34,802 nt of DNA from Methanofollis sp. (lineage in GTDB: Archaea; Halobacteriota; Methanomicrobia; Methanomicrobiales; Methanofollaceae), in the NCBI GenBank assembly GCA_028696365.1, contig JAQVHG010000002.1, positions 1-34,802 on the forward strand. Reading direction: 5' to 3'. Positions 16,385-25,782 of this stretch are shown here, in pieces (within the stretch, counting starts at the first letter, position 1; each line of letters opens with the position of its first letter). The position numbers and the translations under genes were made by a program. Below the pieces are notes generated by a model, which had not been told where the DNA came from, ran no database searches, and saw only the letters and a program-made list of their open reading frames with translations.

Positions 16385-17271
16385 AGGGGCGTCACCCGTC
16401 CTTCACGGTCGAATTCCACTCTTCCTTTGAGATGCACCCCGTTGGCCGGCACCTTCCCGCAGGAAGCGTCGACGAGGAGGGAGGCGATCTCTTCCTCCAT
16501 GCAGACAGCGATCCCGACCATGCTCGTCGTCATCCTGGGGTTTACTTCCAGCACATAGGGGCGGTCGCCGACGATGAGGTCGACCCCTACATATCCCTGG
16601 CACCCAAGCACCGTCGCTGCTTTCACGGCGGTCTTGATGATCTCGTCTTTCATGGGGTGGTCGACGGGGGTCTCGCCGCCATGGTAGGCAAAGTAGCCGT
16701 CCTCGCCGAGGGAGATCTTCTGCCGGTTGAGAGAGAGGACGAGCGGTTCTGCACCTGAGAAGTAGAGGCAGGCTTCGCCGACGATCCGGCTCCCGATGAG
16801 GCTGACCGACATGGGTTCGCCCTCGATATATTCCTGCCCGATCTCGTCGGGGCCTGGGGCCGCCTCGGTGAGTCTGGTATTGTAGGTGTCGCACCCACGG
16901 ACCGGCTTGACCACCTTGAGCCCGTCGGTCTTCTCTGCAGGGACCGGGATACCGTGCGCAGCGAGCACCTCAAGCGAACGCTTCTTGTTGGCGCAGAGGG
17001 CGATGTTCATCGACCCACATCCGATGTTACGTGTGCAGTCTTCGAGTTTCTTGGTGAGGGGGGCGAGAAGGTGGTCGGGGGCGATGACCAGTCCGACGTC
17101 GCAGTCCGGGGCGAGGTCCTCGATCTCGGCCATCAGGTCACCACCGCGCGGGGAGACGACCTCGTAGCCACAGCGTGCAAAACTCTCAGAGAGGATCTTC
17201 AGCATGGCCCGCCCTTCCACCGCGAGGTCAGGGTCATGGAAGACTGTGTATTCAGCAAGAAATGCCCTCAT
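16381..17271 (-). CDS. mfnD: Tyramine-L-glutamate ligase MfnD
   Basis: This 296-aa ATP-grasp ligase attaches glutamate to tyramine in methanofuran biosynthesis. Visible features are a nucleotide-binding central part (LKVVKPVRGCDTYNTRL, then GQEYIEGEPMSVSLIG) and the C-terminal metal/ATP segment YVGVDLIVGD with LEVNPRMTTS. It is the first gene of an operon with mfnF (4-bp overlap) and the small zinc-ribbon membrane protein. It is divergent from surE with an 85-bp gap that must hold both promoters. Confidence 0.9.
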   Translation of the reverse strand: MRAFLAEYTVFHDPDLAVEGRAMLKILSESFARCGYEVVSPRGGDLMAEIEDLAPDCDVGLVIAPDHLLAPLTKKLEDCTRNIGCGSMNIALCANKKRSLEVLAAHGIPVPAEKTDGLKVVKPVRGCDTYNTRLTEAAPGPDEIGQEYIEGEPMSVSLIGSRIVGEACLYFSGAEPLVLSLNRQKISLGEDGYFAYHGGETPVDHPMKDEIIKTAVKAATVLGCQGYVGVDLIVGDRPYVLEVNPRMTTSMVGIAVCMEEEIASLLVDASCGKVPANGVHLKGRVEFDREGRVTPL

Positions 17272-17356
17272 TCATTACTGGATTGGCACCGACCGAAGAT
17301 GTAGATATTGATCGCAAACGACTATCTGGGACGGGGGTACACTCATTCAACCAACG

Positions 17357-18136
17357 ATGGACCGGAAGATTCTCCTCACCAATGACGATGGTGTATATTC
17401 CAATGGGATCTGGGCGGCATATGAGGCGCTCTCTGAGATCGCCGACGTGACGGTCGTAGCACCCGCCACCCAGCAGAGTGCGGTCGGGCGTTCGATCTCG
17501 ATCTTCGAGCCGATCCGCGCGACGAAGATCGCGGTCGACGGCGTGACGGCCTATGCGGTCGGCGGTAAACCGACCGACTCGGTGATCATCGGGCTCTTTG
17601 CCCTTGACCTCAAACCTGACCTGGTGGTGAGCGGGGTCAATATCGGCGAGAACCTCAGTTATGAGTCGATCATGACCTCGGGCACGATCGGGGCGGCGCT
17701 GGAGGCATCGAACCAGGGGACGCCTTCGGTCGCCTTCTCTCTCCAGGTCTGGGACCAGGGGGACAAGTTCGACGACCCGCGCCATGTGGGGAGCAGTTTT
17801 GAGGAGGCGAAGACAGTGGTGCGGGACGTCTGCGAGCGGATCTTTGCACGCGGGTTCCCGGCCCAGACCGATGTCGTCAATGTGAACATTCCCTCAAAGG
17901 TGCAGGGAGGCTACGAGGTCACCCATCTGGCCCGCAAGCTCTTCCACACCGGGGTGGAGCGCCGCCTCGACCCGCGCGGGAGGCCGTATTACTGGATCAA
18001 TGGACCGCTGGTCGAGGACGCGGAGGAAGGGACCGATGTCCATGCGATCAGGAAGGGGAATGTCTCGGTCACCCCGATCACCCTGGACTGCACGGCGGCA
18101 GGTGCTGAGGCCAGCATCCACGACCTCCTGAAGTGA
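17357..18136 (+). CDS. surE: 5'/3'-nucleotidase SurE
   Basis: This 259-aa protein is a metal-dependent nucleoside monophosphate phosphatase. The N-terminal LLTNDDG motif gives the metal-binding Asp pair; VVAPATQQSAVGRSI, VVSGVNIGEN and YESIMTSGTIGAA are the other conserved SurE segments. Length is normal for the family. It stands alone on the plus strand, divergent from mfnD, and is followed by a terminator-like hairpin. Confidence 0.95.
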   Translation: MDRKILLTNDDGVYSNGIWAAYEALSEIADVTVVAPATQQSAVGRSISIFEPIRATKIAVDGVTAYAVGGKPTDSVIIGLFALDLKPDLVVSGVNIGENLSYESIMTSGTIGAALEASNQGTPSVAFSLQVWDQGDKFDDPRHVGSSFEEAKTVVRDVCERIFARGFPAQTDVVNVNIPSKVQGGYEVTHLARKLFHTGVERRLDPRGRPYYWINGPLVEDAEEGTDVHAIRKGNVSVTPITLDCTAAGAEASIHDLLK

Positions 18137-18178
18137 AAGGCCCTGCGTCGCCCTGGGGCCGGGTTTTTCTTCTTTTTG
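18137..18178 (+). terminator. Terminator after surE
   Basis: GGCCC (18139-18143) can pair with GGGCC (18156-18160) and is followed by a T-rich tract (GGGTTTTTCTTCTTTTT). Archaeal termination depends mainly on the T-tract, so a stop of transcription here is likely. Confidence 0.5.
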
Positions 18179-18429
18179 GGCTTTTGTAGAAATCCTCTAA
18201 ATCCTCTAGATGGGGCTCTGTGTCGGGAGGCGTGCCGCCCCCCAAACCCCCTGCCACACGATAGGGCGAGGACGGCAGCACTCTCTTTATGGTCATTGAT
18301 GGTGCCTTCCCATTCTCATCATGAACCCGGGGGCCCGGGCGGCAATCGCCCCCGGCCAACCCGGCCAAAGAGGTGGGAAGGCGGATGACACGCATTCTCC
18401 CCACGACAAGTGAGGGTTTCTCCAGAGCC
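18179..18429. repeat. Type I dispersed inverted-repeat element
   Basis: The left tip is GGCTTTTGTAGAAATCC and the right tip GGGTTTCTCCAGAGCC. The body is closely similar to the copy at 10316-10550 (GAGGACGGCAGCACTCTCTT, GGAAGGCGGATGACACGCAT). It fills the surE-rpiA gap. No gene is seen in it. Confidence 0.8.
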
Positions 18430-18545
18430 CAGATTCACATATCTCTGGTCAGTCATCGATCCGTCCTCTCCAGAGCGTGGTCCCCCGCGCACGCTCGGTT
18501 GCCGGCGGCACCCCTTATCTGTCCAGGCCTCCATACTTTTTTTCA

Positions 18546-19262
18546 ATGAGCAAACAGGACAACCTCGAAGTGAAACAAATCGCGGGCATCGCCGCCGCTG
18601 AAGAGGTGCAGGACGGGATGATCGTCGGTCTCGGCACCGGGTCGACGGCGCATTATGCGATCCTCAGGATCGGCGAACGGGTGAGGGAGGAAGGGCTTTC
18701 GATCGTCGGGGTGCCGACCTCGTATCAGTCGGCGATGCGAGCGCGTGCCGCCGGAATCAGGGTGGCCGACCTCGTGGATTACCCTGAGATCGACCTCACC
18801 ATCGACGGTGCCGACCAGGTGGACGCCGACTTCCATCTCATCAAGGGCGGCGGCGCGGCGCACACACGTGAGAAGTGCGTGGCGGCGGCATCGAAGCGTA
18901 TCATCACCGTCGTGGACCCTTCAAAACTCTCCGAGCACCTCAATGTCCCGGTGCCCCTTGAGGTCGTCCCTTATGCCCTTGCCCTTGTAGAAAAACAGGT
19001 CGAGGCCCTAGGAGGCAAACCCACGCTGCGAGAAGGCGTGAAAAAAGACGGCCCCGTAATCACTGACAATGGAAACTTTGTCCTAGACTGCGACTTCGGA
19101 ACCATCACCGATCCAGAAGGGCTCGAAACAAAGTTAAACACCCTGCCAGGCGTCCTTACCTGCGGGATATTTACGGAATTTGCAGAAAAAATATGGGTTT
19201 TAGTTGGTGAGAGCGAGGGGTGCAGAACTCTTACGAGATCAGACCCCTGGCCTTCTCAATGA
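18546..19262 (+). CDS. rpiA: Ribose-5-phosphate isomerase A
   Basis: This 238-aa enzyme interconverts ribose 5-phosphate and ribulose 5-phosphate. Conserved segments are GLGTGSTAHYAI (phosphate loop), TIDGADQVD (catalytic Asp) and IKGGGAAHTREK (catalytic region and Lys). An in-frame ATG exists at 18477, but the extra 23 residues are not RpiA-like, so the start at 18546 is chosen. The 3' end overlaps the convergent regulator gene by 32 bp. Confidence 0.95.
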   Translation: MSKQDNLEVKQIAGIAAAEEVQDGMIVGLGTGSTAHYAILRIGERVREEGLSIVGVPTSYQSAMRARAAGIRVADLVDYPEIDLTIDGADQVDADFHLIKGGGAAHTREKCVAAASKRIITVVDPSKLSEHLNVPVPLEVVPYALALVEKQVEALGGKPTLREGVKKDGPVITDNGNFVLDCDFGTITDPEGLETKLNTLPGVLTCGIFTEFAEKIWVLVGESEGCRTLTRSDPWPSQ

Positions 19263-19605
19263 GCGCCAGTTGGTTGTCAACCTCTTTTCTCTTATTTCTC
19301 TCGATAATGTCGATGATCTCGTTGATCGGCTTAGATAGCGAGTAGATCTTTACCGGGCGCCCCTTGCTTTCCGCCTTGCTCTCGCGGGTGTTGATCCACT
19401 TCTTCTCCTTGAGAAAGCGCATCGCAATCGAGACCTCAGGTTGCCTGAGATCGGTGCCACGCTCGATCTCCCGGGAGGTTGCTTCATCGGTGTTGGCAAG
19501 GTATACAAGCACCTTTGCAACATTGCGTTTGATTCCGATGTCAATAAGGAGTGTAGCGAACTCTTCTTCTTTTGGGGTAAAGTACAGGACTTCTTCTGCT
19601 TTCAT
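19231..19605 (-). CDS. Winged-helix transcriptional regulator (TrmB/ArsR-like)
   Basis: This 124-aa protein has a predicted winged helix: helices around NVAKVLVYLANTDEATSREIE, a recognition helix in RQPEVSIAMRFLKEKKW, then a wing with GRPVKIYSLS. A C-terminal helix (INEIIDIIERNKRKEVDNQL) may dimerise. There is no sensor domain. GGTGA precedes the ATG by a few bases and an AT-rich TATA candidate (TTTAATATATATCG on the minus strand) lies about 62 bases upstream. Its target is unknown. It reads toward rpiA and overlaps its end. Confidence 0.85.
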   Translation of the reverse strand: MKAEEVLYFTPKEEEFATLLIDIGIKRNVAKVLVYLANTDEATSREIERGTDLRQPEVSIAMRFLKEKKWINTRESKAESKGRPVKIYSLSKPINEIIDIIERNKRKEVDNQLALIEKARGLIS

Positions 19606-19828
19606 GATTGTTCACCCAGTTGACCAATAATAGGTTTCGTATCTGGACTATATGAATATTGGTGCTCGATATATATTAAACACGATAATCTTAGATACAA
19701 TATCATCTCTCAAAATAGGAGATCCTTACAGTTGGATCCTCACGGCCGCTCGTCGATATGAGGTTCCCAATGGCTGAAGGGGGTTCTCTTCTCAAATATA
19801 TTGACTCAATAATTAAAAAAGGTATAGC

Positions 19829-20389
19829 CTAGAGGAGGCCAAGATTGGAGAGGTCTGTCATGATCTTTCTAACCGCGAGGCGCGCGTCCTCAGGCTGCTT
19901 GCCGCCAGTGATGATCAACTTCCCAGATCCGAAGAGGAGGACAACGACCTTGGGTTCTTCAAGGCGATAGACAAGACCAGGGAACTGCTCTGGCTCGTAC
20001 TCGATTCGGTCAAGGTTGAACCCGATTGCGATCTTGTTGAGGTTGATCGGTTTGCCGAGATCGGCGGAGGTGACGATATTCTGGATCGTGTAGGTAAGAT
20101 GTTCGTCGATCTCGATGTCAAGATCGCGGAGTTTGTTTCCCAGGATCTCAAGACCTTCACTGAGGTTGTCCACACTTTTTGCACCAGTAAGGACGACTTT
20201 CCCAGATCCAAAGACAAGCGCAGCGATCTTAGGATCTTTCATTCTGATGACAACGCCAGGGAAACGTTTTTTGTCATAGTCAGCACCCGGGATGCGTGAT
20301 GATATCGTTGGGAGGTCAAGAGAGTCGCTTACTTTGGCAGAGGCAACGATATTTTCTATTTTCAGGGATTCCTCTGGGCTACCGTGCAT
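19829..20389 (-). CDS. tbp: TATA-box-binding protein
   Basis: This 186-aa protein is the archaeal general transcription factor. Two related halves are visible: each has the pattern FPG(V/L)V-R-(K/E)-P-(K)-(A)-LVFGSGK followed by (L/I)TGAKS or ITGGKQ, about 90 residues apart, forming the saddle. It is a single-gene unit with its own TATA box 22 bases before the ATG, consistent with a leaderless transcript. It lies 42 bp after the acsA stop. Confidence 0.97.
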   Translation of the reverse strand: MHGSPEESLKIENIVASAKVSDSLDLPTISSRIPGADYDKKRFPGVVIRMKDPKIAALVFGSGKVVLTGAKSVDNLSEGLEILGNKLRDLDIEIDEHLTYTIQNIVTSADLGKPINLNKIAIGFNLDRIEYEPEQFPGLVYRLEEPKVVVLLFGSGKLIITGGKQPEDARLAVRKIMTDLSNLGLL

Positions 20390-20410
20390 GTTTATAACTG
20401 ACGTAAAAAA

Positions 20411-20421
20411 GGTATATAAAG
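20411..20421 (-). promoter_or_regulatory. TATA box of tbp
   Basis: The minus strand reads CTTTATATACC, 22-32 bases before the tbp ATG. It lies in the 42-bp gap after acsA. Confidence 0.65.
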
Positions 20422-20431
20422 AGTTGGTCGG

Positions 20432-22327
20432 TCACTCTTCCAGGGTCGAGAGGTCCCCCAGATCCATCCCAAGTTCCTGGGCCCTCAGCACCCGGCGCAT
20501 GATCTTGCCACTCCTGGTCTTTGGGAGCGAGTCGACAAACTCAACCTCGCTTGGCATGGCAATCGGACCTACTGTCATCCTGACATGGTAGCGCAGGTCG
20601 GAGACGAGGCGTTCGCTCGCAACCTCCCCATCGCGGAGGATGACGAAGGCCTTGATCTGGTTGCCCTTCACCGGGTCAGGGACGCCGATCGCCGCCGCCT
20701 CTGCGACGGCCTCGTGGGAGACAAGGGCCGACTCCACCTCAGCCGTGCCGATGTTATGACCTGAGACGATGATTAGGTCGTCTGCTCGGCCGATGACCAT
20801 GATGTTGCCGTCATGCCCTTTCACCGCAAGATCGGTGGCGGTGTAGACATGGTCGATGGTGGTCCAGTACTTCCGGTAGCGCTCGTCGTCATTGAAGACC
20901 CCACGCAACATCGAGGGCCATGGCCGCTGGATCACCAGGTAGCCACCGTTCCCTGGTTCAACCGGGTTGCCGTCCTGATCGACGACGTCGGCGACGACAC
21001 CAGGAATAGGCCGCCCGGCAAACCCGGGGCGCATCGGTTCGCCGACAGTCGTGGTGATCATGTGCATCCCAGTCTCAGTCTGCCACCAGGTGTCAACGAT
21101 CGGACACCGGGCGCCGCCGATATGGTGGTAGAACCACTCAAATGCCTCGGGGTTGAGAGGTTCGCCAACTGAGGCAAGAACCCGTAGTGAACTAAGGTCG
21201 TACTTCGAGGGCCACTCCTCACCCACCCGCATGAACATCCTGATCGCCGTCGGAGCGGTGTAGAAGACTGAGACGCCATAGTCACGGATCAGTTTCCACC
21301 ATATCCCTGGGTCAGGGTAGTCAGGGGTCGCTTCGGTAAAGAAGACCGTCGTCCCATTGAGGAGGGGGCCATAGACCACGTAAGAATGGCCGGTGATCCA
21401 GCCAGGATCGGCGGTGCACCAGTAGACGTCGTCCTCCTTGACGTCGAGAACATATTTAGTCGTATACTGGGTGCCGACAGTGTAGCCTCCGCAGGTATGG
21501 ACGATCCCCTTGGGAGACCCGGTCGTGCCGCTGGTGTAGAGGAGGAAGAGCGGATCTTCGGCGTCCATCACCTCAGCCTCGCAGGTGTGCGGTTCGTTTT
21601 CCATCAGCTCCTCAAAGTCGATCTCAATCTCAGAGTGGAGCTCGACCTTAGGGTCGTCACGGCGCAGCACGACGATCGTCTCGATGCTGGGTGCGTTGAC
21701 CACCGCCTCTTCCACGATCGGCTTGAGCTGGATCGCCTTGCCGCGACGCATCGAACTGTCTGCGGTGATCACGATCCTGGAGCCTGAGTCCCTGATCCGC
21801 TGGTTGAGGGCATTGACTCCGAACCCACCGAAGACGACCGAATGGACCGCACCGATCCTGGCGCAGGCCAGCATGGCGATGATCTGTTCTGGGATGACTG
21901 GCATGTAGATGCAGACCCGGTCGCCCTTCTTCACGCCGATCCGCTTGAGACCGTTGGCCAGTCTGCAGACCTGCCTGAGGAGTTGGCTGTAGGTGTAGGC
22001 CTTCTCCTCGCTGTTCTCTCCCCGCCAGAAGAGGGCGACTTTGTTTGCCCGACCGTTTTTCACGTGCCGGTCTAGGCAATTGTAGGTGATGTTCAGTTTC
22101 CCGTTCAGGTACCACCTGGCGTACGGGAAGTCCCACTGCATTACCGTATCAAATGGCTCAAACCAGTCGAGTTCGGCTGCGCGTGCCTTCCAGAAGGCCT
22201 CGGGATCGGCGATGAATTCCTGGTATGCTGTCTGGTAGTCTCCGACCCACGACTGTTCCTGGTAGGAAGGGTCAGGCCGGTAGTACTTTGGGGCCTCGAG
22301 AGGCACAGCAAAGTCTTGCTCTGTCAT
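20432..22327 (-). CDS. acsA: AMP-forming acetyl-CoA synthetase
   Basis: This 631-aa enzyme makes acetyl-CoA from acetate, ATP and CoA with AMP and PPi as by-products. Motifs are YTSGTTGSPKG (A3 nucleotide loop), WWQTETG, the hinge region VIGRADDLIIVSGHNIG and the C-terminal PKTRSGKIMRR with the catalytic, acetylatable Lys. An open frame extends to 22438, but the ATG at 22327 has GAGGTG five bases before it and gives a normal N-terminus. It is divergent from an ADP-forming synthetase, so both routes of acetate activation are adjacent. Confidence 0.96.
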   Translation of the reverse strand: MTEQDFAVPLEAPKYYRPDPSYQEQSWVGDYQTAYQEFIADPEAFWKARAAELDWFEPFDTVMQWDFPYARWYLNGKLNITYNCLDRHVKNGRANKVALFWRGENSEEKAYTYSQLLRQVCRLANGLKRIGVKKGDRVCIYMPVIPEQIIAMLACARIGAVHSVVFGGFGVNALNQRIRDSGSRIVITADSSMRRGKAIQLKPIVEEAVVNAPSIETIVVLRRDDPKVELHSEIEIDFEELMENEPHTCEAEVMDAEDPLFLLYTSGTTGSPKGIVHTCGGYTVGTQYTTKYVLDVKEDDVYWCTADPGWITGHSYVVYGPLLNGTTVFFTEATPDYPDPGIWWKLIRDYGVSVFYTAPTAIRMFMRVGEEWPSKYDLSSLRVLASVGEPLNPEAFEWFYHHIGGARCPIVDTWWQTETGMHMITTTVGEPMRPGFAGRPIPGVVADVVDQDGNPVEPGNGGYLVIQRPWPSMLRGVFNDDERYRKYWTTIDHVYTATDLAVKGHDGNIMVIGRADDLIIVSGHNIGTAEVESALVSHEAVAEAAAIGVPDPVKGNQIKAFVILRDGEVASERLVSDLRYHVRMTVGPIAMPSEVEFVDSLPKTRSGKIMRRVLRAQELGMDLGDLSTLEE

Positions 22328-22405
22328 GGGGCACCTCAGATTATCATGAAAAATACCTGTGCGGGATCTTCCATTGATAAATCTACATGATCGATAGTGA
22401 ACATT

Positions 22406-22417
22406 AGATATATATTT
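22406..22417 (-). promoter_or_regulatory. TATA box candidate of acsA
   Basis: The minus strand reads AAAATATATATCTAATG across this site, giving a leader of about 50 bases before the acsA ATG at 22327. Confidence 0.5.
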
Positions 22418-22827
22418 TGTGGTACGCTTTATTCTCACTCCATTTTAGAATCCAAAGTTAAATTTCGACGATATGCGATGGGTAGATAAACTCTCATGAT
22501 CGTACATGATGGATCGCGCAGGCAGATAGATTCGCCATTTCTAGGCGAATATGGTTGAATATCTCTTCTATCCTGTCCGTTCAGATTACCGGAGAGTAAG
22601 GATTAGGCAAAGATCATCGGCGATTGTCGACAGGGGCTTCAACAAATTCAAAAAGAACTTAAAGACTGGGGTAAACCACTATGGTATCAATCCAATACAT
22701 ATTTCAAATCAGTGCATATACCGAATGTTGTCACATTTGAGAGCGCTGTTCCCTGATCCTGGCCGTCAAGATGGCGCAGATGGCTGCTTCGGGTCAGTTC
22801 GTTCCCAGTATCTGAGAGGAAATATCC
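22418..22827. other. Divergent intergenic region, no gene seen
   Basis: The space between acsA and the ADP-forming synthetase is about 500 bp in total and lacks the GC-rich repeats found elsewhere. It is AT-richer and must contain the promoter for the plus-strand gene; AACTTAAAGA near 22658 is a possible TATA box. Frames across it have no coding character. Confidence 0.5.
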
Positions 22828-24891
22828 ATGGCAAAGAGAATGCTGAGTGAGGCAGAGGGGTACGATCTCCTTCGGGAATATGGTGTACCGACCCCTGGCT
22901 TCGAGATTATTACGAACGCCGATGCGGCCGCGAAAGCGGCGTCAGCCATCGGCTTTCCGGTCGTCATGAAGGTAATATCCCCCCAGATCGTCCACAAAAG
23001 CGATGCTGGCGGTGTGATTGTGGGGATCTCAGGGGCTGCCGAGGCAAAGAAGGCATTTACGCAGATCGTGGACTCTGCGAAAGAATATGATCCTGATGCC
23101 GAGGTCAAGGGCGTCATCGTCGAGGAGATGGCACAGCCAGGGCTCGAACTCATCCTGGGAGGGAAGACCGACCCGGCCTTTGGGAAGGTGATCACCTTTG
23201 GGATGGGTGGAACCCTGGTTGAACTGATGAAAGACGTCACCCTCAGGATCGTCCCAGTCTCTGAGGAGGAGATCAGGACGATGGTCAAGGAGATCAACGC
23301 CTATCCCCTCATTGCGGGCTACCGCGGGATGAAGCCGAGAGACGAAGAGGCTCTGGTTGAGATCATCGCCGGGGTGGCGCGGTTCTTTGAGGAGAACCCG
23401 CAGGTGACCGAGTTCGACATCAACCCGCTACGGCTGTATGAGTCTGGTGCCTGTGCGGTGGATGCCAGGATCATCGTGGACGAGGATCTCAAAGCCGTCG
23501 AGCGCAGGGAGCGGACATTTGTCCCGCCCGAGTACTTCACCCCGCGGTCAGTTGCAGTCATCGGGGCCTCGTCAAACCCGAAGAAGATGGGCTATGCCGT
23601 CCTCCACAACCTTCTCCACTTCCCTGGTCAGATCTATCCGGTCAACAACAAGCGGACCGAGGTCCAGGGGCTGAAGGCTTACCCGACCGTGACCGCGATC
23701 CCAAATCCTATCGACCTTGCGGTGATCACTGTCCCGGCGGCCCATGTGCCACGGGTGATGCAGGAGTGCGGCGAGAAGAAGATCCCGCTGGTCGTGGTCA
23801 TCACCGCCGGGTTCAAAGAGGCCGGCGAGGAGGGCAAGGTCCTCGAAGAGCGGATGCTTGACATTGCCAGGCATTACAACATCAGGGTCGTCGGCCCCAA
23901 CTGCCTGGGTCTGATCATCCCACCGCGGGGCCTGGACACCACCTATGTCCACGAGTCGCCCAAGCCAGGCAGTGTCGCTTTTATCTCACAGAGCGGTGCG
24001 ATCATCAATACGGTCGTCGACTGGAGTCTCAAACAGGACATCGGGTTCTCAGCGGTCTTCTCGGTGGGCAACCAGGCCGACCTCGACTTCCTGGACTATC
24101 TCCGGTTTGTTGAGCAGGACAAGAGCACGAGAGCGATCATCCTGTACATCGAGCAGCTCACCAATGGCCGGGAGTTCATGGAGGTCGTCTCTGAAGTGGC
24201 GAAGAAGAAGCCGGTCGTGGCGATCAAGTCGGGCTCGTCGCAGAAAGGACAGAAGGCGGCGTCGTCCCACACTGGTTCGCTCTCGGGATCGTATGAGGTC
24301 TATATGGAGGCGTTCAGAGAGGCCGGGGTCATCCCGGTCAGGGCGCTCAGGGGTGCCTTCGAGGTGGCCGAACTCTGTGCGTCGCCTGGTGGGTATCCAA
24401 AGGGCAGGCGTGCGATCGTGATCACCAATGCCGGCGGGTTTGCGGTCCTCTCCTCGGATTATGCCGAGATGTACGGTCTCGACCTCATTGACCTGCCGCC
24501 TGCGATCCTGAACGAGCTCAATGAGATCCTCCCTGACTACTGGAGTCATGCAAACCCACTCGACCTCCTCGGCGATGCATCTGAGAAGCGTTTCCAGCAG
24601 GTCTTCGATGTGCTTGCCCGTCACTCCGACCTCTGGGACATCGCCTTTGTGGTCGGGTTCCCGAACCTGGTCCTCGACTCTGAGAGTCTGGCTCACCAGG
24701 TCATCAAATTCAGCGGGAAGACCGAGAACCTCGTCGTCGGCACTCTCCTTGGTGGCGAGTGCATGGACGCGGGGATCAAGATCCTCAAGGACCACGATAT
24801 CCCCAACTTCGACGAACTTGAACAGTGTTTCAAGGTCGTGGGCCGCGTTGTCTGGCAGCGGTGCAGGGCGAAGTCCATCGGGCTGCCCTGA
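22828..24891 (+). CDS. ADP-forming acetate/acyl-CoA synthetase, fused subunits
   Basis: This 687-aa enzyme interconverts acyl-CoA, ADP and phosphate with acid, ATP and CoA. The order is ATP-grasp (beta) domain first (MAKRMLSEAEGYDLLREYGV through about 220, including VVMKVISPQIVHKSDAGGV), then the CoA-binding Rossmann domain (VAVIGASSNPKKMGYAVLHN) and the ligase domains (FISQSGAIINTV, SSHTGSLSGSYEVY). This is the reverse of the more common alpha-beta fusion. GAGAGG eight bases before the ATG is the ribosome binding site. In a methanogen it may make ATP from acetyl-CoA or activate acetate or branched/aryl acids; substrate is not readable from sequence. Confidence 0.93.
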   Translation: MAKRMLSEAEGYDLLREYGVPTPGFEIITNADAAAKAASAIGFPVVMKVISPQIVHKSDAGGVIVGISGAAEAKKAFTQIVDSAKEYDPDAEVKGVIVEEMAQPGLELILGGKTDPAFGKVITFGMGGTLVELMKDVTLRIVPVSEEEIRTMVKEINAYPLIAGYRGMKPRDEEALVEIIAGVARFFEENPQVTEFDINPLRLYESGACAVDARIIVDEDLKAVERRERTFVPPEYFTPRSVAVIGASSNPKKMGYAVLHNLLHFPGQIYPVNNKRTEVQGLKAYPTVTAIPNPIDLAVITVPAAHVPRVMQECGEKKIPLVVVITAGFKEAGEEGKVLEERMLDIARHYNIRVVGPNCLGLIIPPRGLDTTYVHESPKPGSVAFISQSGAIINTVVDWSLKQDIGFSAVFSVGNQADLDFLDYLRFVEQDKSTRAIILYIEQLTNGREFMEVVSEVAKKKPVVAIKSGSSQKGQKAASSHTGSLSGSYEVYMEAFREAGVIPVRALRGAFEVAELCASPGGYPKGRRAIVITNAGGFAVLSSDYAEMYGLDLIDLPPAILNELNEILPDYWSHANPLDLLGDASEKRFQQVFDVLARHSDLWDIAFVVGFPNLVLDSESLAHQVIKFSGKTENLVVGTLLGGECMDAGIKILKDHDIPNFDELEQCFKVVGRVVWQRCRAKSIGLP

Positions 24892-24966
24892 ACTTTTTTC
24901 CAGGTTCTTTTTTTGCGAAATAGGGATACCAACCGCTTGATGCTCCCTGGCGGGGGGAGCAAATAA

Positions 24967-25158
24967 AGAGGTCATCCCAAAACTCTCTGGCCCTCATCCC
25001 CAACCGATTGAGAGCGATGGATGAAAATGAAGAGATCCCAGCTTTTTCATCGCACACCCATGCATTCGTCCCCTTCCCCCTCGTCCCCAGCACGATCCAT
25101 GTGAGAAGGCGAGTGAGTCTCGCTCATATCAGGGATGAGTGAGGGCTTCTACAAAGCC
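24967..25158. repeat. Mosaic dispersed repeat: type II half joined to type I tip
   Basis: It begins AAGAGGTCATCCCAAAACTC, the reversed right end of type II, and keeps the type II segment CCGATTGAGAGCGATGGATG and GAAGAGATCCCAGCTTTTTC. It ends with the type I tip GAGGGCTTCTACAAAGCC. The GC-rich centre is deleted. From 25159 to 25388 only a short element-like fragment (GATCTTCGAGCGGCACGTCC) and the promoter of the RRM gene are seen. Confidence 0.7.
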
Positions 25159-25388
25159 GATTTAAGAACACCAGTGAGTTCGAGAAGTGACAGGAGGATC
25201 TTCGAGCGGCACGTCCCCCACCAGAGGGGGTCGTCAAGAAGATCTCTACAGTCCCTTCCAGACATTTTGATATCTGACCCTCACTACTGCAGACGACATC
25301 CAGTTCACCTGGATCATGCTCCCGTCCTCCCAGCACACCAAACTATTATCTTCTTCGACTGACATCTCAACACCGAGGGGGACCAGAG

Positions 25389-25649
25389 ATGGAAACCAGC
25401 AGATTGTATGTCGGGAACCTCACCTATTCGGTAACTGAAGATCAATTGGAGGAACTTTTCTCTGCCTATGGGGGAGTCAAGAGCGTCAGGATCATTGGGG
25501 ACAAGGGGTTCGGGTTTGTCGAGATGGACTCTATCGAAGAGGCCGAGAAAGCACAGGAAGCCCTGAACGAGACCGAGTTTGTCGGACGGACGATGCGGGT
25601 GGAGGAGGCACAGCCCCCCAAGCCGCGTCGAGAGTACCGGAGATATTGA
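25389..25649 (+). CDS. RNA-binding protein with a single RRM domain
   Basis: This 86-aa protein is almost entirely one RNA recognition motif. RNP2 is LYVGNL at 6-11 and RNP1 is KGFGFVEM at about 39-46, with the usual beta-alpha-beta spacing; a short basic tail (PKPRREYRRY) follows. Such small RRM proteins are common in bacteria and occasional in methanogens, where they are thought to act as RNA chaperones. GAGGGGGACC precedes the ATG. A T-tract (TCTCTTTCTTTTTTTT) directly after the stop is a likely terminator. Confidence 0.92.
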   Translation: METSRLYVGNLTYSVTEDQLEELFSAYGGVKSVRIIGDKGFGFVEMDSIEEAEKAQEALNETEFVGRTMRVEEAQPPKPRREYRRY

Positions 25650-25782
25650 TCTCTTTCTTTTTTTTGGTATGCAGCGGGGTGCACGGATTTTTCCCGCCGT
25701 TCGCGGGAAAGGCAGCCATGGAATATTTGGTGTTTCCCATGACGTGAACATAGCCCCAGCATAGTGCATGAATAATTGGCGA

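Noticed and set aside
22551..22850. 99-aa frame upstream of the ADP-forming synthetase
   Set aside because: It overlaps the start and ribosome binding site of a certain gene and its sequence has no coding character.
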